Below are positions 9,520 to 21,542 of a DNA stretch of 64,000 nucleotides, piece after piece (position 1 is the stretch's first letter; every line of letters starts with the position of its first letter). Made by a program: the position numbers and the translations under genes. Origin of the DNA: Anastatus disparis (taxonomy: Eukaryota > Arthropoda > Insecta > Hymenoptera > Eupelmidae); NCBI GenBank assembly GCA_017163975.1, contig JAFFSR010000278.1, positions 620,001 through 684,000 of the forward strand, written 5' to 3'. The notes under the pieces are model-generated. The model did no database searches and was not told the origin of the DNA. It was given only the letters and a program-made list of their open reading frames with translations.

Positions 9520-11255
9520 TGATGTCCAGGTAACCTGGACAACCTCTAGGTCGACGAAACATCATTCAGAAAGTGCATCTAGTATTATAATTGAAAATTT
9601 TTTGTCACTTCCTGGAGGTGATGTCCAGGTGGCCAGGATGGCCTCCAGGATCACGAATCATCATCCACGAGGAAACACATCTAGTATTATCATTGGAAAT
9701 ATATACATTTTTGTCACTTCCTATAGATGATGTCCAGGTGACCTAGACGACCTCCAGGTTGACGAAACATCATTCTCGAGAAAGTAAATCTAGTATTATA
9801 ATTAAAAATTTTTTGTCATTTCCTGGAGATGATGTCCAGGTGGCAAGGATGGCCTCCAGGATCACGAAACATCATTCACGAGGAGGCACATCTAGTATTA
9901 TCATTGGAAATATATACATTTTTGTCACTTTCTATAGATGTCCAGGTGACCTGGACGACCTTCAGGTCGACGAAAAATCATTCTCGAGAAAGTGAATCTA
10001 GTATTATAATTAAAAATTCTTTGTCACTTCCTGGAGATGACGTCCAGGTGGCCAGGATGGCCTCCAGGATCACGAAATTTCATCCACGAGGAATCACATC
10101 TAGTATTATCATTGGAAATATATACATTTTTGTCACTTCCTATAGATGATGTCCAGATGACCTAGACGACCTCCAGGTCGACGATACATCATTCTCGAGA
10201 AAGTGAATCTAGTATTATAATTAAAAATTTCTTGTCACTTCCTGGAGATAAAGTCCAGGTGGCAAAGATGGTCTCCAGGATGACGAAACATCATTCACGA
10301 GGAAACACATCTAGTATTATCATTGGAAATATATACATTTTTTTCACTTCCTATAGATGTCCAGGTGACCTGGACGACCTTCAGGTCGACGGAACATCAT
10401 TCTCGAGAAAGTAAATCTAGTATTATAATTAAAAATTCTTTGTCACTTCCTGGAGATGATGTCCAGGTGGCCTGGACGGCTCCAGGATCACGAAACATCA
10501 TCCACGAGGAAACACATCTAGTATTATCATTGGAAATATATAAATTTTCGTCACTTCCTATAGATGTCCATGTGACCTAGACGACCTCCAGGTCGACGAT
10601 ACATCATTCTCGAGAAAGTGAATCTAGTATTATAATTAAAAATTCTTTGTCACTTCCTGGAGATAAAGTCCAGGTGGCAAAGATGGTCTCCAGGATGACG
10701 AAACATCATTCACGAGGAAACACATCTAGTATTATCATTGGAAATATATACATTTTTGTCACTTCCTATAGATGTCCATGTGACCTAGACGACCTCCAGG
10801 TCGACGATACATCATTCTCGAGAAAGTGAATCTAGTATTGTAATTAAAAATTTTTTGTCACTTTCTGGAGATGAAGTCCAGGTGGCAAAGATGGCCTCCA
10901 GGATCACGAAACATCATCCACGAGATAACACATCTAGTATTATCATTGGAAATATATACATTTTTTTCACTTCCTATAGATGATGTCTAGGTGACCTGGA
11001 CGACCTCCAGGTCGACGAAATATCATTCCCGAGAAAGTGAATCTAGTATTATAATTAAAAATTTTTTCTCACTCCCTGGAGATGATGTCCAGGTGGCCAG
11101 GATGGCCTCCAGGATCACGAAACATCATCCACGAGATAACACATGTAGTATTATAATTGGAAATATATACATTTTTGTCACTTTCTATAGATGATGTTTA
11201 GGTGCGTTGGAGGACCTCCAGGTCGACGAAACATCATTCACAAGAAAGTGTTTAG
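9520..11255. repeat. higher-order satellite, ~210-bp dimer of two ~105-bp monomers
   Basis: Type A monomers carry GTCCAGGTGACCTGGAC and CCTCCAGGTCGACGA; type B carry GTCCAGGTGGCCAGGATGGC and CTCCAGGATCACGA. Both end in a TCTAGTATTAT...TTGTCACTTCCT tract. They alternate ABAB for about 8 dimers. Reading frames through it (for example 9759-11194) are by-products of the period. The palindromic CCAGGT cores make it GC-rich relative to the host element. Confidence 0.88.
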
Positions 11256-11604
11256 TTGATAATAAAAAAATCATACTATGTTAGAATTATAGAATACGTT
11301 TATACGAAAATATTATTTTAATTATAAGTATAAATAATTTCCGTATTCGTAACCTGACTCGCCGTCATGCACCATACTAACTACTATACTATAGCCGAAA
11401 AACATAAATATGCTCATATCTCTCCTACAATATTAAAGTGTAACGTCACTGGCTGGAAACAAAAATTGAAGGACTGATGACGAAGAAGAATTTTTATAAC
11501 GCGAATATGGTACTTTGAAATTTTAGATTACGTTTTCTATTTTTCAAATATTGAGTTTTATTTTAATAGGATTCAGTTTTAAAATGTTGAAAACTCTAAT
11601 TCAA

Positions 11605-11680
11605 AGTATAAGAGGAGCGCCTCGACGTTTTCGTATTCGTACCTTAACTCGCCGTCGAGGCGCTACCGCGCCTCTTGATA
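11605..11680. repeat. GC-rich hairpin AGAGGAGCGCCTCGACG
   Basis: AGAGGAGCGCCTCGACG...CGTCGAGGCGCTACCGCGCCTCTT forms an interrupted hairpin, right of the satellite and left of the 120-bp repeat fragment. A related CGTATTCGTAACCTGACTCGCCGTC string occurs at 11342-11366. Confidence 0.6.
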
Positions 11681-11769
11681 TTTAATTAAATCAGTGAAAT
11701 ATATTTTTGTTTCAATAACAACTTGATAGAAATAATAGAATAAATATATTCGGTTCGATAAATATTTCT

Positions 11770-13120
11770 TTAAAAAAAATTTATTATCTGATTTTACGTT
11801 GCAATGATTTAATTTAACGAATATGATATTTACTTGATTCAATGAAACGCTTTTTTATATTCCTTAAAAAATAATTGGAATAATAAAATTTGGAATCAGA
11901 TGTTTAAAATATTTTGAATTTTCGCGCCATCTAATTCATATTTTATTCAAGAGGTGGCTACTACCTCAGTTGCGTTATCCGCAAGTGCAGAGACTTAAAA
12001 TCATTTTGTATATAAGGCCGACGAAAATATTATTTATTAATTGTAATTTATGCGAGCGAGTAGAGAAGCGGATACATGCATATCATGTAGCGATGGTAGA
12101 AATAGGAAAATTAGTTGTGTATCAAAATATCTTTCACTATAATTATATCCTAGGAACAAAAATAGTTGTATAAGTGCCAAAAAATGTCTATAAGAATAAA
12201 AAAACGTAAATGGTAAATAAGAGTATCAGTAATATTAAAATGAATGAATTAATAAAATATAAAAATAAACTTTTAGTTTTGAATTATTATCAACTAAATA
12301 TTTCATCGGGATAATTTAATATTTCATTACTATAAAAAATTATTACATCAATATAATGAAATGTTTAATAAAAAAATCTAATGAAGAACTTACAACAAAT
12401 ATAATTTTGTTTATCTAATTAAATATTTAATTGATCTAATTAAATATTCAATTGATATAATTAAATATTCAATTGATATAATTAAATAAATATTATTATC
12501 TGAACATTTAATAAAATTATTTAATTAAAATTATTAAATCTTTAATCAAGTTAGTTGCTTATTTCATTAATAACATTTAACATTTTGTTCAGCTAACGAA
12601 ATATTTTATTAATTCGATAATTATTTTATTCATACTATTAATTCCTTCAATAATTAATAAAACATTTTATTGAAATAATCTAATATTTAATTATGGTCAT
12701 ATAATATGAAATTAATATTATTTAACATTTTATAAAATTAACAAAATATTCTATCAATTTAATTACTTATTTTATTAATTCTATCTGATTATTTTAATGT
12801 TCAATTAAATGTTTAATAATAACAATGAAACATTTCATTACTATGAATGAAAATGTAATTGAATGAACAAATTATCGCATTGATTCAATGAAAAATTCTT
12901 TTGACCCAATATTTTGATTTCAGATTTCAATTGAATATTTAATTAATTTAATAACTTCTTTGATTACTTCAATACAAAGCCCTAACTTAATCCACTCAAA
13001 TATTGCATAAAGGCAATTACATTTTTAATTAATATTCATAAAATATTTAATTTCTATATTATGATTAAATTATTTAATTGTTTTAATTAAATTTTCATTG
13101 ATTCAATAAAATATTTTTCT
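11770..13120. other. AT-rich interior of the CACTG element
   Basis: Degenerate (ATT)AATTAAATATT motifs without a reading frame of interest. It mirrors in composition the 7180-7860 segment at the other end, which suggests very long degenerate inverted flanks. Confidence 0.5.
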
Positions 13121-13190
13121 CAGTGCATACAAATTTAGCGTGGTCCATAGGTATTCCATCGAATACGGCCTACCGCGACATAAATATATA

Positions 13191-13203
13191 TATATACTCA
13201 TAG

Positions 13204-13232
<29 letters not shown>
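13191..13232. repeat. (TA)n microsatellite
   Basis: An alternating TA run with a single interruption, just outside the CACTG element. Confidence 0.9.
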
Positions 13233-13235
<3 letters not shown>

Positions 13236-13329
13236 TGTCCTGCTCGAAAATTCGACTTCTCTCATTACATACGCGCAACGAGAGTCGATGTTCCCTCCCT
13301 ATCGACGCGCATTAATGTACTATTTAAAT

Positions 13330-14266
13330 AATATATGATTTTGTGTAATGTACTATTTTAATAATATATAATCTTTTACTATATCTATATTTTTATTATT
13401 ATATATGTATGTTTATAATTATTTATTTTTATTTATATTATTTTTTTATGTACATTTTAATTACATAACATCAAATTAATGTGCTTTAAAAAAAAATTTT
13501 ATTTTCAGATTATAAGTAAATTGACCGTATCAACATAAAAAAACAAAACATAATTACAATAAAAAACTAACTACGAAAAAAAAAACAATTCAACAATTAT
13601 AAAACAAAATTAAATGCTATTTTCATTGCTTTTGAAAAAAATGTCAAGAGCAATATCTCGAGCTTTAATCGGCGTTGCTCTTTCCGTACATGAAATTTGA
13701 TTTACATCTTGACTTCAATCAAGCATGGTTTGGGCCACACAAAGAACGTTTTCAGGAGAATGAAACTAAAAATAAATAAATCAAATAAATAATCTTATTT
13801 CAATGAAAATTAAACGGTTACTCACGTACAATCGATATAGTTATGGTTTATTCGTTCAGTATTGTTTCGCTCATTATTCTAAGCATAGCATTTTTTGAGT
13901 CGTGGGGGCCTCTCTCACGCTCGTAATAGCGAGAGAAATTATTCCCAAGTTGCTCGTAATAGCGAGAATTGAGTGTATATATATTTTCACGTATTTTTTT
14001 ATTATCAATTTCCTATTAATAATTTTATGCAATTTTAATGACAAATGATCATTGCTAATTATATTATGGTTACAATATATTTTATAAAATATTACCTGCA
14101 CAAACTTTTATTTATTATAGATATCTACACCAAAATATAATTATAAAGTAGTTTATTAAATTGACATTATAAATCACACATGAAAATATATTTTATTTGA
14201 TAGTAAAAGTATACTTCATAAGAAAATATTTCTAATTGAAGGATCTCTATCAAAAAGTATAGTGCT
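13330..14266. other. AT-rich spacer, no gene recognised
   Basis: Low-complexity AT-rich DNA. A 75-codon leftward frame (13874-14101) has no recognisable character. AATAGCGAGAG is present twice near 13922-13970. Confidence 0.4.
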
Positions 14267-17200
14267 CACTGAAAAAAAAACCCGGATTCAGCGCTGCGAA
14301 GTTGATCGTATTAGCAGGATGCGAACAACACTCGAAACATAAGTATACACAAAATCGTAGTAGGTTTATACGTGACTATACCGCAGTCAATCATTGCGAC
14401 CGTCTGTACAATATAGTAACGCGAATCCGAGTGGAGCGCTGCAACTGCATTGCCGAGTCAATCGCTTCGACTCGTCGGCATCATCTATGCCGACAGCCGA
14501 AATCAGACACAACTTTTAGCGTTGCATGGTTGCTTGCTTCGACTCGTCGGTGTCTCGCTTGCCGCAAGCCGAGACCGAGCACAGAGACAACGTTGCGAGT
14601 TCCTATACTTCAACTTTCTAGATTCTAGTACTGCGAAAGTCGATATTAATACTTTACGTCAATTTAAATTATGTGTTAATTTAATTTTCATTCAAAAAGT
14701 ATTTATATGATTATTAAACAAGTGAATGTTTTAATTCTTTAATATTATTTAGATTAAATTTTATTTATTAACATATTATATGAAACGTTTATTAAATTGT
14801 GATGTATAAAATACATCACAAGGAGTAAAATTTAAATATATTAGTGATTAAATATAAAAAGCGAAATTATAACAAGCGAGCGTACTTATTTTTTTTAAAT
14901 TTAGAAATCTTAGGTTTTATTCTTGTAACGTTTTTTTAAAATGATTTTTCTCTAGCGTAAGAAATCAACAGATGAAAAGGAGAGTCGAGAAAACTAAGAG
15001 GAAAACCAAAAATAAAAATAAAGTAACTAATAGTTATTTACATAGGAGCGAGAAGGATAGATAGCACAAACGCATTCAGGCTCAACACACATTAGATATA
15101 TATACAGAATAGAATAAAACGTACAAGACATGGAACCGCTGAGTTCGAGAAAGAAGAGAGGATATGTACAGATATATAGAGATAATGTGTATATATACCT
15201 ATAGATGTATACGCATACTTAGATATTTCAACGCCGCGCCTTATAGCTGTACATACACATGTGGAATCGACTAATGAGGAATAGCTACGAGTAGAAATCT
15301 TCGATAATCGATGTTTCTACTGCGTGAAGCAACATAGCAACTTCGAATACAATACAAATTTTACTAGAGTGATAGAGATAGAAGATCCGCGACCAAGAGT
15401 CGATTAAGCTGTCGATAGCGACTCTTAACTGAAGAGATCAAAGTAGAAACTAAGACGCGACGAGAAAGAAGGATGGGAAATGGAGAGTGACCAGGTGCGA
15501 CAGAGATGGACAACAGAGCAAAGGGGAATGTAATTTCCTTCTTCTTGAAAAAAGATGATTCTTGCATAAGCCGTCAACAAGAGCGCATGTAAAAAGAATT
15601 CTTGACTGAGCCGGCATTGGGAACACACGTGCAGAGTTTTTTTTAAGACTCTTGATTTAGCAGCTTTCGAGTGCACTCGAGAATAGAAAAAGTCTACCTT
15701 TAATTGAATTGGAGAAAGGATTGGAGAAAGAAAGGAGAAAGGAGCAGAGATTTGTGCAGAAAAGCCGTGGGATTGTATCATCGAAAAGAAAGAAGAAGAC
15801 GAACTACGGTGAGCAACTCCAGACGACGACTCTGCGATCGATCCTCTACGAGGTCCATCACCGTCATTCTTCGACCACCATTTTCTTTCATCGACCAGCT
15901 CCACGTTTTCGGCGTTCTTTGATTATCGAGAGGAAATCATCACCAAGCGACCGTAAGTGGAACTCTACCAGCGGGTTAGCAAGTAAGAACTAGTAAAATT
16001 ATCTTTTCTGTTGGTTTTTCTCGTTATTTCTCTCAGTTCTCCTTAAGAGGTATAATCTTGTGTTGTTACTAAGATGATAAAATTTTCTTGATCGCGATCG
16101 CGGGCAGATTAAAATTAACATCAGTGCGGGTTAGTGAAAATACGAGTAAAATTAATAAAGTTAAAATCAAGCGAAAATTAAAGGAGAGAAGAAAGCCACG
16201 TGCGAAGGCATTATTTTTGGTAACGCGACGCCATCTTGTGTTATAAATTAAATGAGAAATTCTTAATATTTAAAGTTAATTAAATCTGCTTTATTAAATT
16301 CTGATTGTGAATCTGTATATTATTGAAAATTAGTGACGCGGCGGCCATTGTGAAATTGTGCGAGCGAGATAGCTATACGTTAGCTATTAATTAAATTCAA
16401 AGTTCTCTCTCTTTGTACAGAGTAGCGCGAAAGATACTAAGATTATTTCTTTCAATATTTATTTTAAGTGCGAGTTATCAGTGCCGGGTTGTGCGACCGC
16501 GCAGTAAGAAAACAGAGCGTCGCGTGATTAAAATCTTAAACAATTATTATTCAATCTAATAAGCGATTAACTAATTACACGTGTAAATAAAGAAAATGCT
16601 CTTTTCGTCTTCTGCGCATGCGCACGGCTCAAGTGCGAGAAATTAATTAAGCGGCATTCTTTTTTTTTATATATCATTGCGTATTGTGAACAAAATTTCC
16701 CCTTTTAAATTGATAATATAATAAGTTTGAAATTCAAGTTAAATAGAGAATCAAATAGTTATTTTTCCCTTTCCTCTTTTCAGGACAAAATTTATAATAA
16801 ATAAGATTAATTAAATCAATCATTTTTTTCTTGAATAATTAGAATCATTTAATATCAATAACTTTTTTTTTATAAATTTAAAATTTACTTTGCTTCTTAT
16901 TTGTTTAACATTGTTATTTTTAACTTCTTAATTTTTTTTTATCATAAATTACATTGAAATTTTCTGGACTACTCTGATCGTTATAGAACCAGCCTACAAC
17001 CCAAGGTAGGCCAGTAGGTATTGACCCCCTCTGTAGTTGCTCTATCCAGCTAGCTGAGCAGGGTTCACTGGCGCTCAATTAAAATTAAATATAAATTTGT
17101 AAACCCAGGTAAGTTCGTGGCTTCGGGAATTTGCCAGGTAACAAAATTAAATAAGGACTAATGTTTCGTTATACTTTAATATTTACTCGAATTTCAAAAA

Positions 17201-17495
17201 TTAGATATCTTGTTTAAGTATATTCATTAATTATTTATAATAAAATGAAGTTGATCAATATTTTACATGAAAATATTTACTAAGTCGACTTAATCAGTTA
17301 ATATAATTTAATGAATATCTATCTATCTATCTAAATGATATCTGATAAAAGAAGAAATTCGTATATTTTCTTCAAAATTAAGGAGAGAAAAAAGATCTTA
17401 TAATCAATTATAAAATGAATATTTTTTTGACTCTTTTGCAAATTAAGAAGTTTTCAGTTATTTCCCCATTGAAAATGAGAAAATTAATCAGGCAA
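14267..17495 (+). mobile_element. CACTGAAAA-ended repeat, left copy, carrying an LTR insertion
   Basis: 14267-14793 plus 17144-17495 match 45859-44990 in inverted orientation at high identity, including the terminal CACTGAAAAAAAAACCCG. The 14302-14710 frames are short, recur in the other copy (45416-45758) and look non-coding. Identity stops near 17495, which may be the inner edge of a longer element or a truncation. Confidence 0.75.
14798..17143. mobile_element. 2.35-kb TG...CA insertion, probable solo LTR
   Basis: It starts TGTGATGTATAAAATACATC and ends GCCAGGTAACA, with 4-bp duplication AAAT on each side (14794-14797, 17144-17147). The inverted copy at 44990-45859 has the uninterrupted sequence with a single AAAT, so this is an insertion. 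There is no pol gene. The TG...CA ends and 4-bp duplication fit a solo LTR, unusually long. It contains a perfect TGCGCATGCGCA (16613-16624, NRF-1-type), GCCATCTT (16230-16237, YY1-type) and an AATAAA at 16586. The reading frames at 15364-15993 are unrecognised. Confidence 0.7.
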
Positions 17496-17499
17496 GAAA

Positions 17500-18300
17500 A
17501 ATATTGACCTTTAATATAAAAATAATAAAAATTGTTGAAGAACGACAGTTGTCTCATCTTTAAGACTTAAATATATTCATTCATTCGTTGTCTAAATTTT
17601 ATGATGGATGAATAAACATATTTATGTTATAATGTGACATTTAAAAAAAATTACATTTATTTTGAATTTTAATATTATTTTCTATTACCTGGTTCTTAAC
17701 ACTGTCAGAAAAGAATATGAAGCACCTGGATAATTTTTTTCAAATCAGTAAATTATTACTAATCTATATGTTTTCTCACAGATTTGAAAAAATCTTTAAT
17801 AAAAATAATAATCTTCAATGCATATGAAAAGTTATAAATTTCTAATTTATTATTGACTAATACGTACTTATCTATTTTTAATAAAATTAAAGTACAGTAC
17901 CTTGTGAGCATTCTTTTCAGATAATTAAAAATCTACATATAATTATAATAGATATATCTAAGTCTCTTATCTAATGGATATTTTAGTAAAAAAATAATTT
18001 TAGTGATTAATATTAATACAAATCTTCCAGAATAATAAGTTCAAAAACTGTACGACTATAAAGCAAATGAAAAAGTTTTAAATTTAGACATAAATGCTTA
18101 TAACTTTAGAAAAATTGAGCGATAGACCAAATTGACGCGGCTTATTTCATAATTAAAAAAAAAAATATCCTCAAGTTAAGAGAAAATCCGAAACTCAAAT
18201 GCAATGCTCTCCTTGTGAGTTAATTTCAAAATCGAATTCATGCATAGGTAAATAAAATATTTCTTTTATTTGATAGTTCTTTCTGAGAAATAAATCTTGT
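17500..18300. other. AT-rich spacer, no gene seen
   Basis: No reading frame or delimited repeat. The short (ATCT)n stretch near 17320-17333 belongs to the repeat on its left and recurs in its inverted copy. Confidence 0.4.
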
Positions 18301-18304
18301 TAAA

Positions 18305-19222
18305 TTCCCATATGGAAATAATTTATGTGAAAAACTGTAAATAATAATAAATAATTGTAAATAACTGTTAAAAAATGTCAGAATTGAGACATAAATAATA
18401 GTTATTTACTATTATTTACTATTAATTACTATTATTTACAGTTATTTACAGTTATTAACTGTTATTAACTGTTATTTACAGTTATTTACAATTATGTACA
18501 ATTATTTACAATTATTTACAATTATTTACAGTTTTTTATAGTTATTTACAATTATGTACAATTATTTACAATTATTTACAATTATTTGCAGTTTTTTATA
18601 GTTATTTACAATTATTCATAATTATTTACAGTTATTTACATTTTCAAAAATTTTTGAATTAGTGAATAATTTAATGTTATTAATAATTATTTACAATTAT
18701 TTATAGTTATTTACAGTTATTTACAGTTTTTTACAGTTATTTACAGTTATTTACAATTATTTACAATTATTTACAATTTTCCATAGTTTTTTACAATTAT
18801 TTACAGTTATTCACATTTTTAAAAATTTTCGCCTATATATAAAATTATTGAATAAATTCGTGAATATTTTCGAAAATGTAAATAACTGCAAATAATTGTA
18901 AAAAACTATAAATAATCGTAAATAACTGTAAATAATTGTGAAAAAAGTGAATTAATGTAAATAACTGTAAATAAATATAAATAACTGTAAATAAGTGTAA
19001 ATAACAGTTAATAAGTGTAAATAACAGTTAATAACTGTAAATAAGTGTAAATAACAGTAAATAATTGTAAATAATTGTAAATAACTGTTATTTATGTCTC
19101 CATTCCCACATTTTTTAACACTTTTTCACAGTTATTTACAGTTATTTACATTTATTTACATTTATTTACAGTTATTAACAGTTATTTACAATTATATTCA
19201 AAAATTTTTTCCATATGGGTTA
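18305..19222. repeat. foldback minisatellite of TTATTTACAGTTATT units
   Basis: Bounded by CCCATATGGAAATAATT (18308) and ATTTTTTCCATATGGG (19218). The left half is mainly TTTACAGTTATT/TTTACAATTATT units and the right half mainly their complement AATAACTGTAAATAA, with switches of orientation. Such a structure can fold into long hairpins. A short piece of the same family lies at 42480-42670 and also ends in TTTCCATATG. Confidence 0.85.
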
Positions 19223-19229
19223 ATATCAT

Positions 19230-20436
19230 TTTTAGTAACGTTTATTTATAATTTGCATTATGCCTATTGTAAATTATAAATTTGCATTTCCAATATTTTA
19301 TAAAAATCTTTAAATTTACCAACATTTTTTTGACGAAATTGTTATATTGTTAAATTAACCACACTCCTTTTTTTGTAATGAACAAAGCTAAACGTTTAAT
19401 TAAAAAATAATTTATGATTCTAGCAGTAAATTTTTCGTTGTCAGAACATTTCTTATACAAAAGTAATGTAGGCATAGACGAAAATATTGTGAATAGAAAA
19501 AGATGAAGATTTATGAGGAATAAAACCAGAATTTAATTGTAGAATTTCAACCGAAACATAATTGATGAGATATTTTATTGATTTAATAAAGTCGTTTTAT
19601 CATTAAAGATTTTTAATTACATTTAATTGAAAAAAAGCAAATACTTGCTAATTTAAATAAAATATTTTTACTTAAAGACTATATTTTTCTTGAGTCAAAT
19701 ATAATTCATTTCAGGAAGTAAATTTTTAAATGAAATGTGTAGATATGTCAATAAAATATTTTTTACATTTAAAAAAAGATTTCATTCTTTTAAAATTTTA
19801 TGTATACTTCTTAGTAAAATAATGATATACTTTATATATAAACGATATTCAATCAAACACTAATTAATTTGGAATAAGTATTTTCTTATTCTAAAATTGT
19901 AATTTCTTTGTTTTAAAAAATGAAACTTCACTATAAATAATTAGATTTTCAAACACTTATAGTTTATAAGCATCAGTAGCTACAAGCTTAAAATTCTTTT
20001 TAAATAAAAGTTGAGCCCAAATCCTTTATAAATAGAATTTGCAGTATATAAAAATATTTTTTCCCCAAGTTATAGCGCAGTAAAAGTTGGATCTGAATTT
20101 TCTTTTCAAATCTTTAATTAATAATAGAAGCTGAAATTTGGTCCAATCTTTATTACGCTGTGACTTTTGGAAAAAAAAATTTTTATATCGTGCAAGTGTT
20201 ATTTTGAAAGGATTTGAGCATAGTTTTTATTTTAGTTTTATTAATGCTTAATAGCTATGAGTATTTACAAATCTAGTAAATTTTTTATTGATATTCTTTA
20301 ATTGACTGGACAAGGAAAATATTTAGCGTTTGTGACTATAAATTTAGCTTTCTTTATATTTTGTTCTCTGAAAATTTATCACAAAGGTTGAGCAAAATCT
20401 GTGATCCAAAGATATGATACTCTCCTAGTAAATTTA
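19230..20436. other. AT-rich region with a foldback repeat at 19930-20260
   Basis: No gene. 19930-20260 carries AAAGTTGAGCCCAAATCCTTT...AAAGGATTTGAGC inverted arms and TCTTTATTACGC, and matches the foldback at 63225-63590. Confidence 0.6.
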
Positions 20437-20561
20437 TTCAAGAGGAGGTCGAGTATATCCGTCCTTTTCTAATCGAAGAATTGATTTTTCTACAAAAATT
20501 AATAATTGTTGCAAAAAATAAGAAGAAAGCCCCATCTCGTATAATAAAAAGCTAGATTTTC
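20437..20561 (+). mobile_element. TTAA foldback MITE, left part (split by the Polinton)
   Basis: AGAGGAGGTCGAGTATATC... matches the left end of the complete copies at 46646 and 60394. The duplicated TTAA has decayed to TTCA. It is interrupted after ATTTTC (20556-20561) by the Polinton and resumes at 37510. Confidence 0.85.
20556..20561. repeat. 6-bp Polinton target duplication, left
   Basis: ATTTTC here and at 37510-37515. Intact MITE copies have a single ATTTTC at this place (AAGCAATATTTTCTTC). Confidence 0.93.
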
Positions 20562-21354
20562 AGTAAATAAGCAAAGGGGCTTCTGGCCAAACATGCATAG
20601 ATGTTATGGGGAGTAGTGGATACTCGTACAATTCCCAACTACGAAAACTCATATCGATAGGTTTATCCTTCTCAACATGATTTAATAGTTGAATCTTGTA
20701 CGCACTTGATACTACTACGTAAGGCATGAGCCATTCTATTCTAGTCAATTCAATCTTAAAATTCTCAAACGCGTTAGGGTGAGCAGGGTCTGGTGCTGTC
20801 TGTACGACAGCGTTCAAATCATTTCTCGATCTTGTGAGAATAAGCTCATGTTTCACATTGATTACAATTTTACGATAATCTTCAGCGAAGCCGAGAATCA
20901 TGGCTAGAGGAATCGAAACATCGAAGTAACCTGCATTGTTAGTCAACTGCTGTGTTTCTTCGACATCGAGCCATCCTGCATTTTCAATAATCAAGTTTTG
21001 ACTAGGATTGAATGAAACCCAACCTTTCATTAGAGTAGTCAAACCTACATTCTTACACTTATCGATTTCTACTGCATTGATTTCGTAACGTATTTTCTCA
21101 AACATATGACAGATGGCATTGTTGACTAATTTAGTATTAGCTACAGCAGTTTCATCGTTTTTCACTAGTCTACCACAAATATGTAGCGAACTGCGCGATG
21201 GAAGAAGACACAAATCTTGATGTTGTATGGCAATGCGAATCTCATCGCTGTTGTTGAAGTTGGATGCTGAGTATGGTTGATGAGCATGTATCTCGTAATG
21301 TTCAATTGATTCGTCATACTTCACAGCTGACTTTATGCTTAGTATTTCTTCCAT
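20560..21354 (-). CDS. Polinton major capsid protein, N-terminal part only
   Basis: 264 residues that by position and character match the N-terminal jelly-roll of the double-jelly-roll major capsid protein of insect Polintons, usually well over twice this length. The last eight residues (PEAPLLIY) are encoded by the terminal inverted repeat. The stop codon spans the element edge, using the first base of the element and two bases of the target duplication. The second jelly-roll is missing, so an assembled capsid from this copy is unlikely. A TATA motif (CTATAAAAG, minus strand near 21504-21513) lies upstream. First gene of the leftward capsid module. Confidence 0.8.
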   Translation of the reverse strand: MEEILSIKSAVKYDESIEHYEIHAHQPYSASNFNNSDEIRIAIQHQDLCLLPSRSSLHICGRLVKNDETAVANTKLVNNAICHMFEKIRYEINAVEIDKCKNVGLTTLMKGWVSFNPSQNLIIENAGWLDVEETQQLTNNAGYFDVSIPLAMILGFAEDYRKIVINVKHELILTRSRNDLNAVVQTAPDPAHPNAFENFKIELTRIEWLMPYVVVSSAYKIQLLNHVEKDKPIDMSFRSWELYEYPLLPITSMHVWPEAPLLIY

Positions 21355-21542
21355 TTTTCTGTAAACAACAAAAGAATAAACAAGTTATTTTCCACCAGGG
21401 GCGACTCGAAGGCCGAGACTCCTTAGAAACTGTATGTTTTGCCGTGTTAACGCTTTGTCTGCTCTTGACCGACTGATGGTCGGTCGCCATATTGATCTGC
21501 TTTTATAGCCTTTTCCAACTTTGGAATTGAATACGATTCCCA

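Larger units (their letters stand above)
7172..13125. mobile_element. 6-kb DNA element with CACTGAGAAAA terminal inverted repeats
   Basis: The left end CACTGAGAAAAAAAAATCAT and the right end (reverse complement CACTGAGAAAAATATTTTAT) are terminal inverted repeats; both continue into TGAATCAATGAAA. No transposase is visible. The interior is AT-rich subrepeats, a 120-bp tandem repeat, a ~210-bp GC-richer satellite and a small hairpin. CACTG ends recall CMC/Chapaev-type transposons (inference). I could not identify a target duplication, so the mechanism is open. Non-autonomous. Confidence 0.6.

Noticed and set aside
9759..11194. Several rightward frames of 60-106 codons with similar products
   Set aside because: They follow the period of the ~210-bp satellite and begin and end with monomers. 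No codon-level conservation distinct from the DNA repeat.
9520..11255. Regularly spaced repeats as a CRISPR array
   Set aside because: Eukaryotic context, 105-bp monomers without short unique spacers, and no cas genes.
14302..14710. Overlapping frames of 108 and 86 codons, repeated at 45416-45758
   Set aside because: Both copies of a CACTGAAAA repeat carry them in two overlapping frames at once. No domain; explained by a GC-richer non-coding segment.
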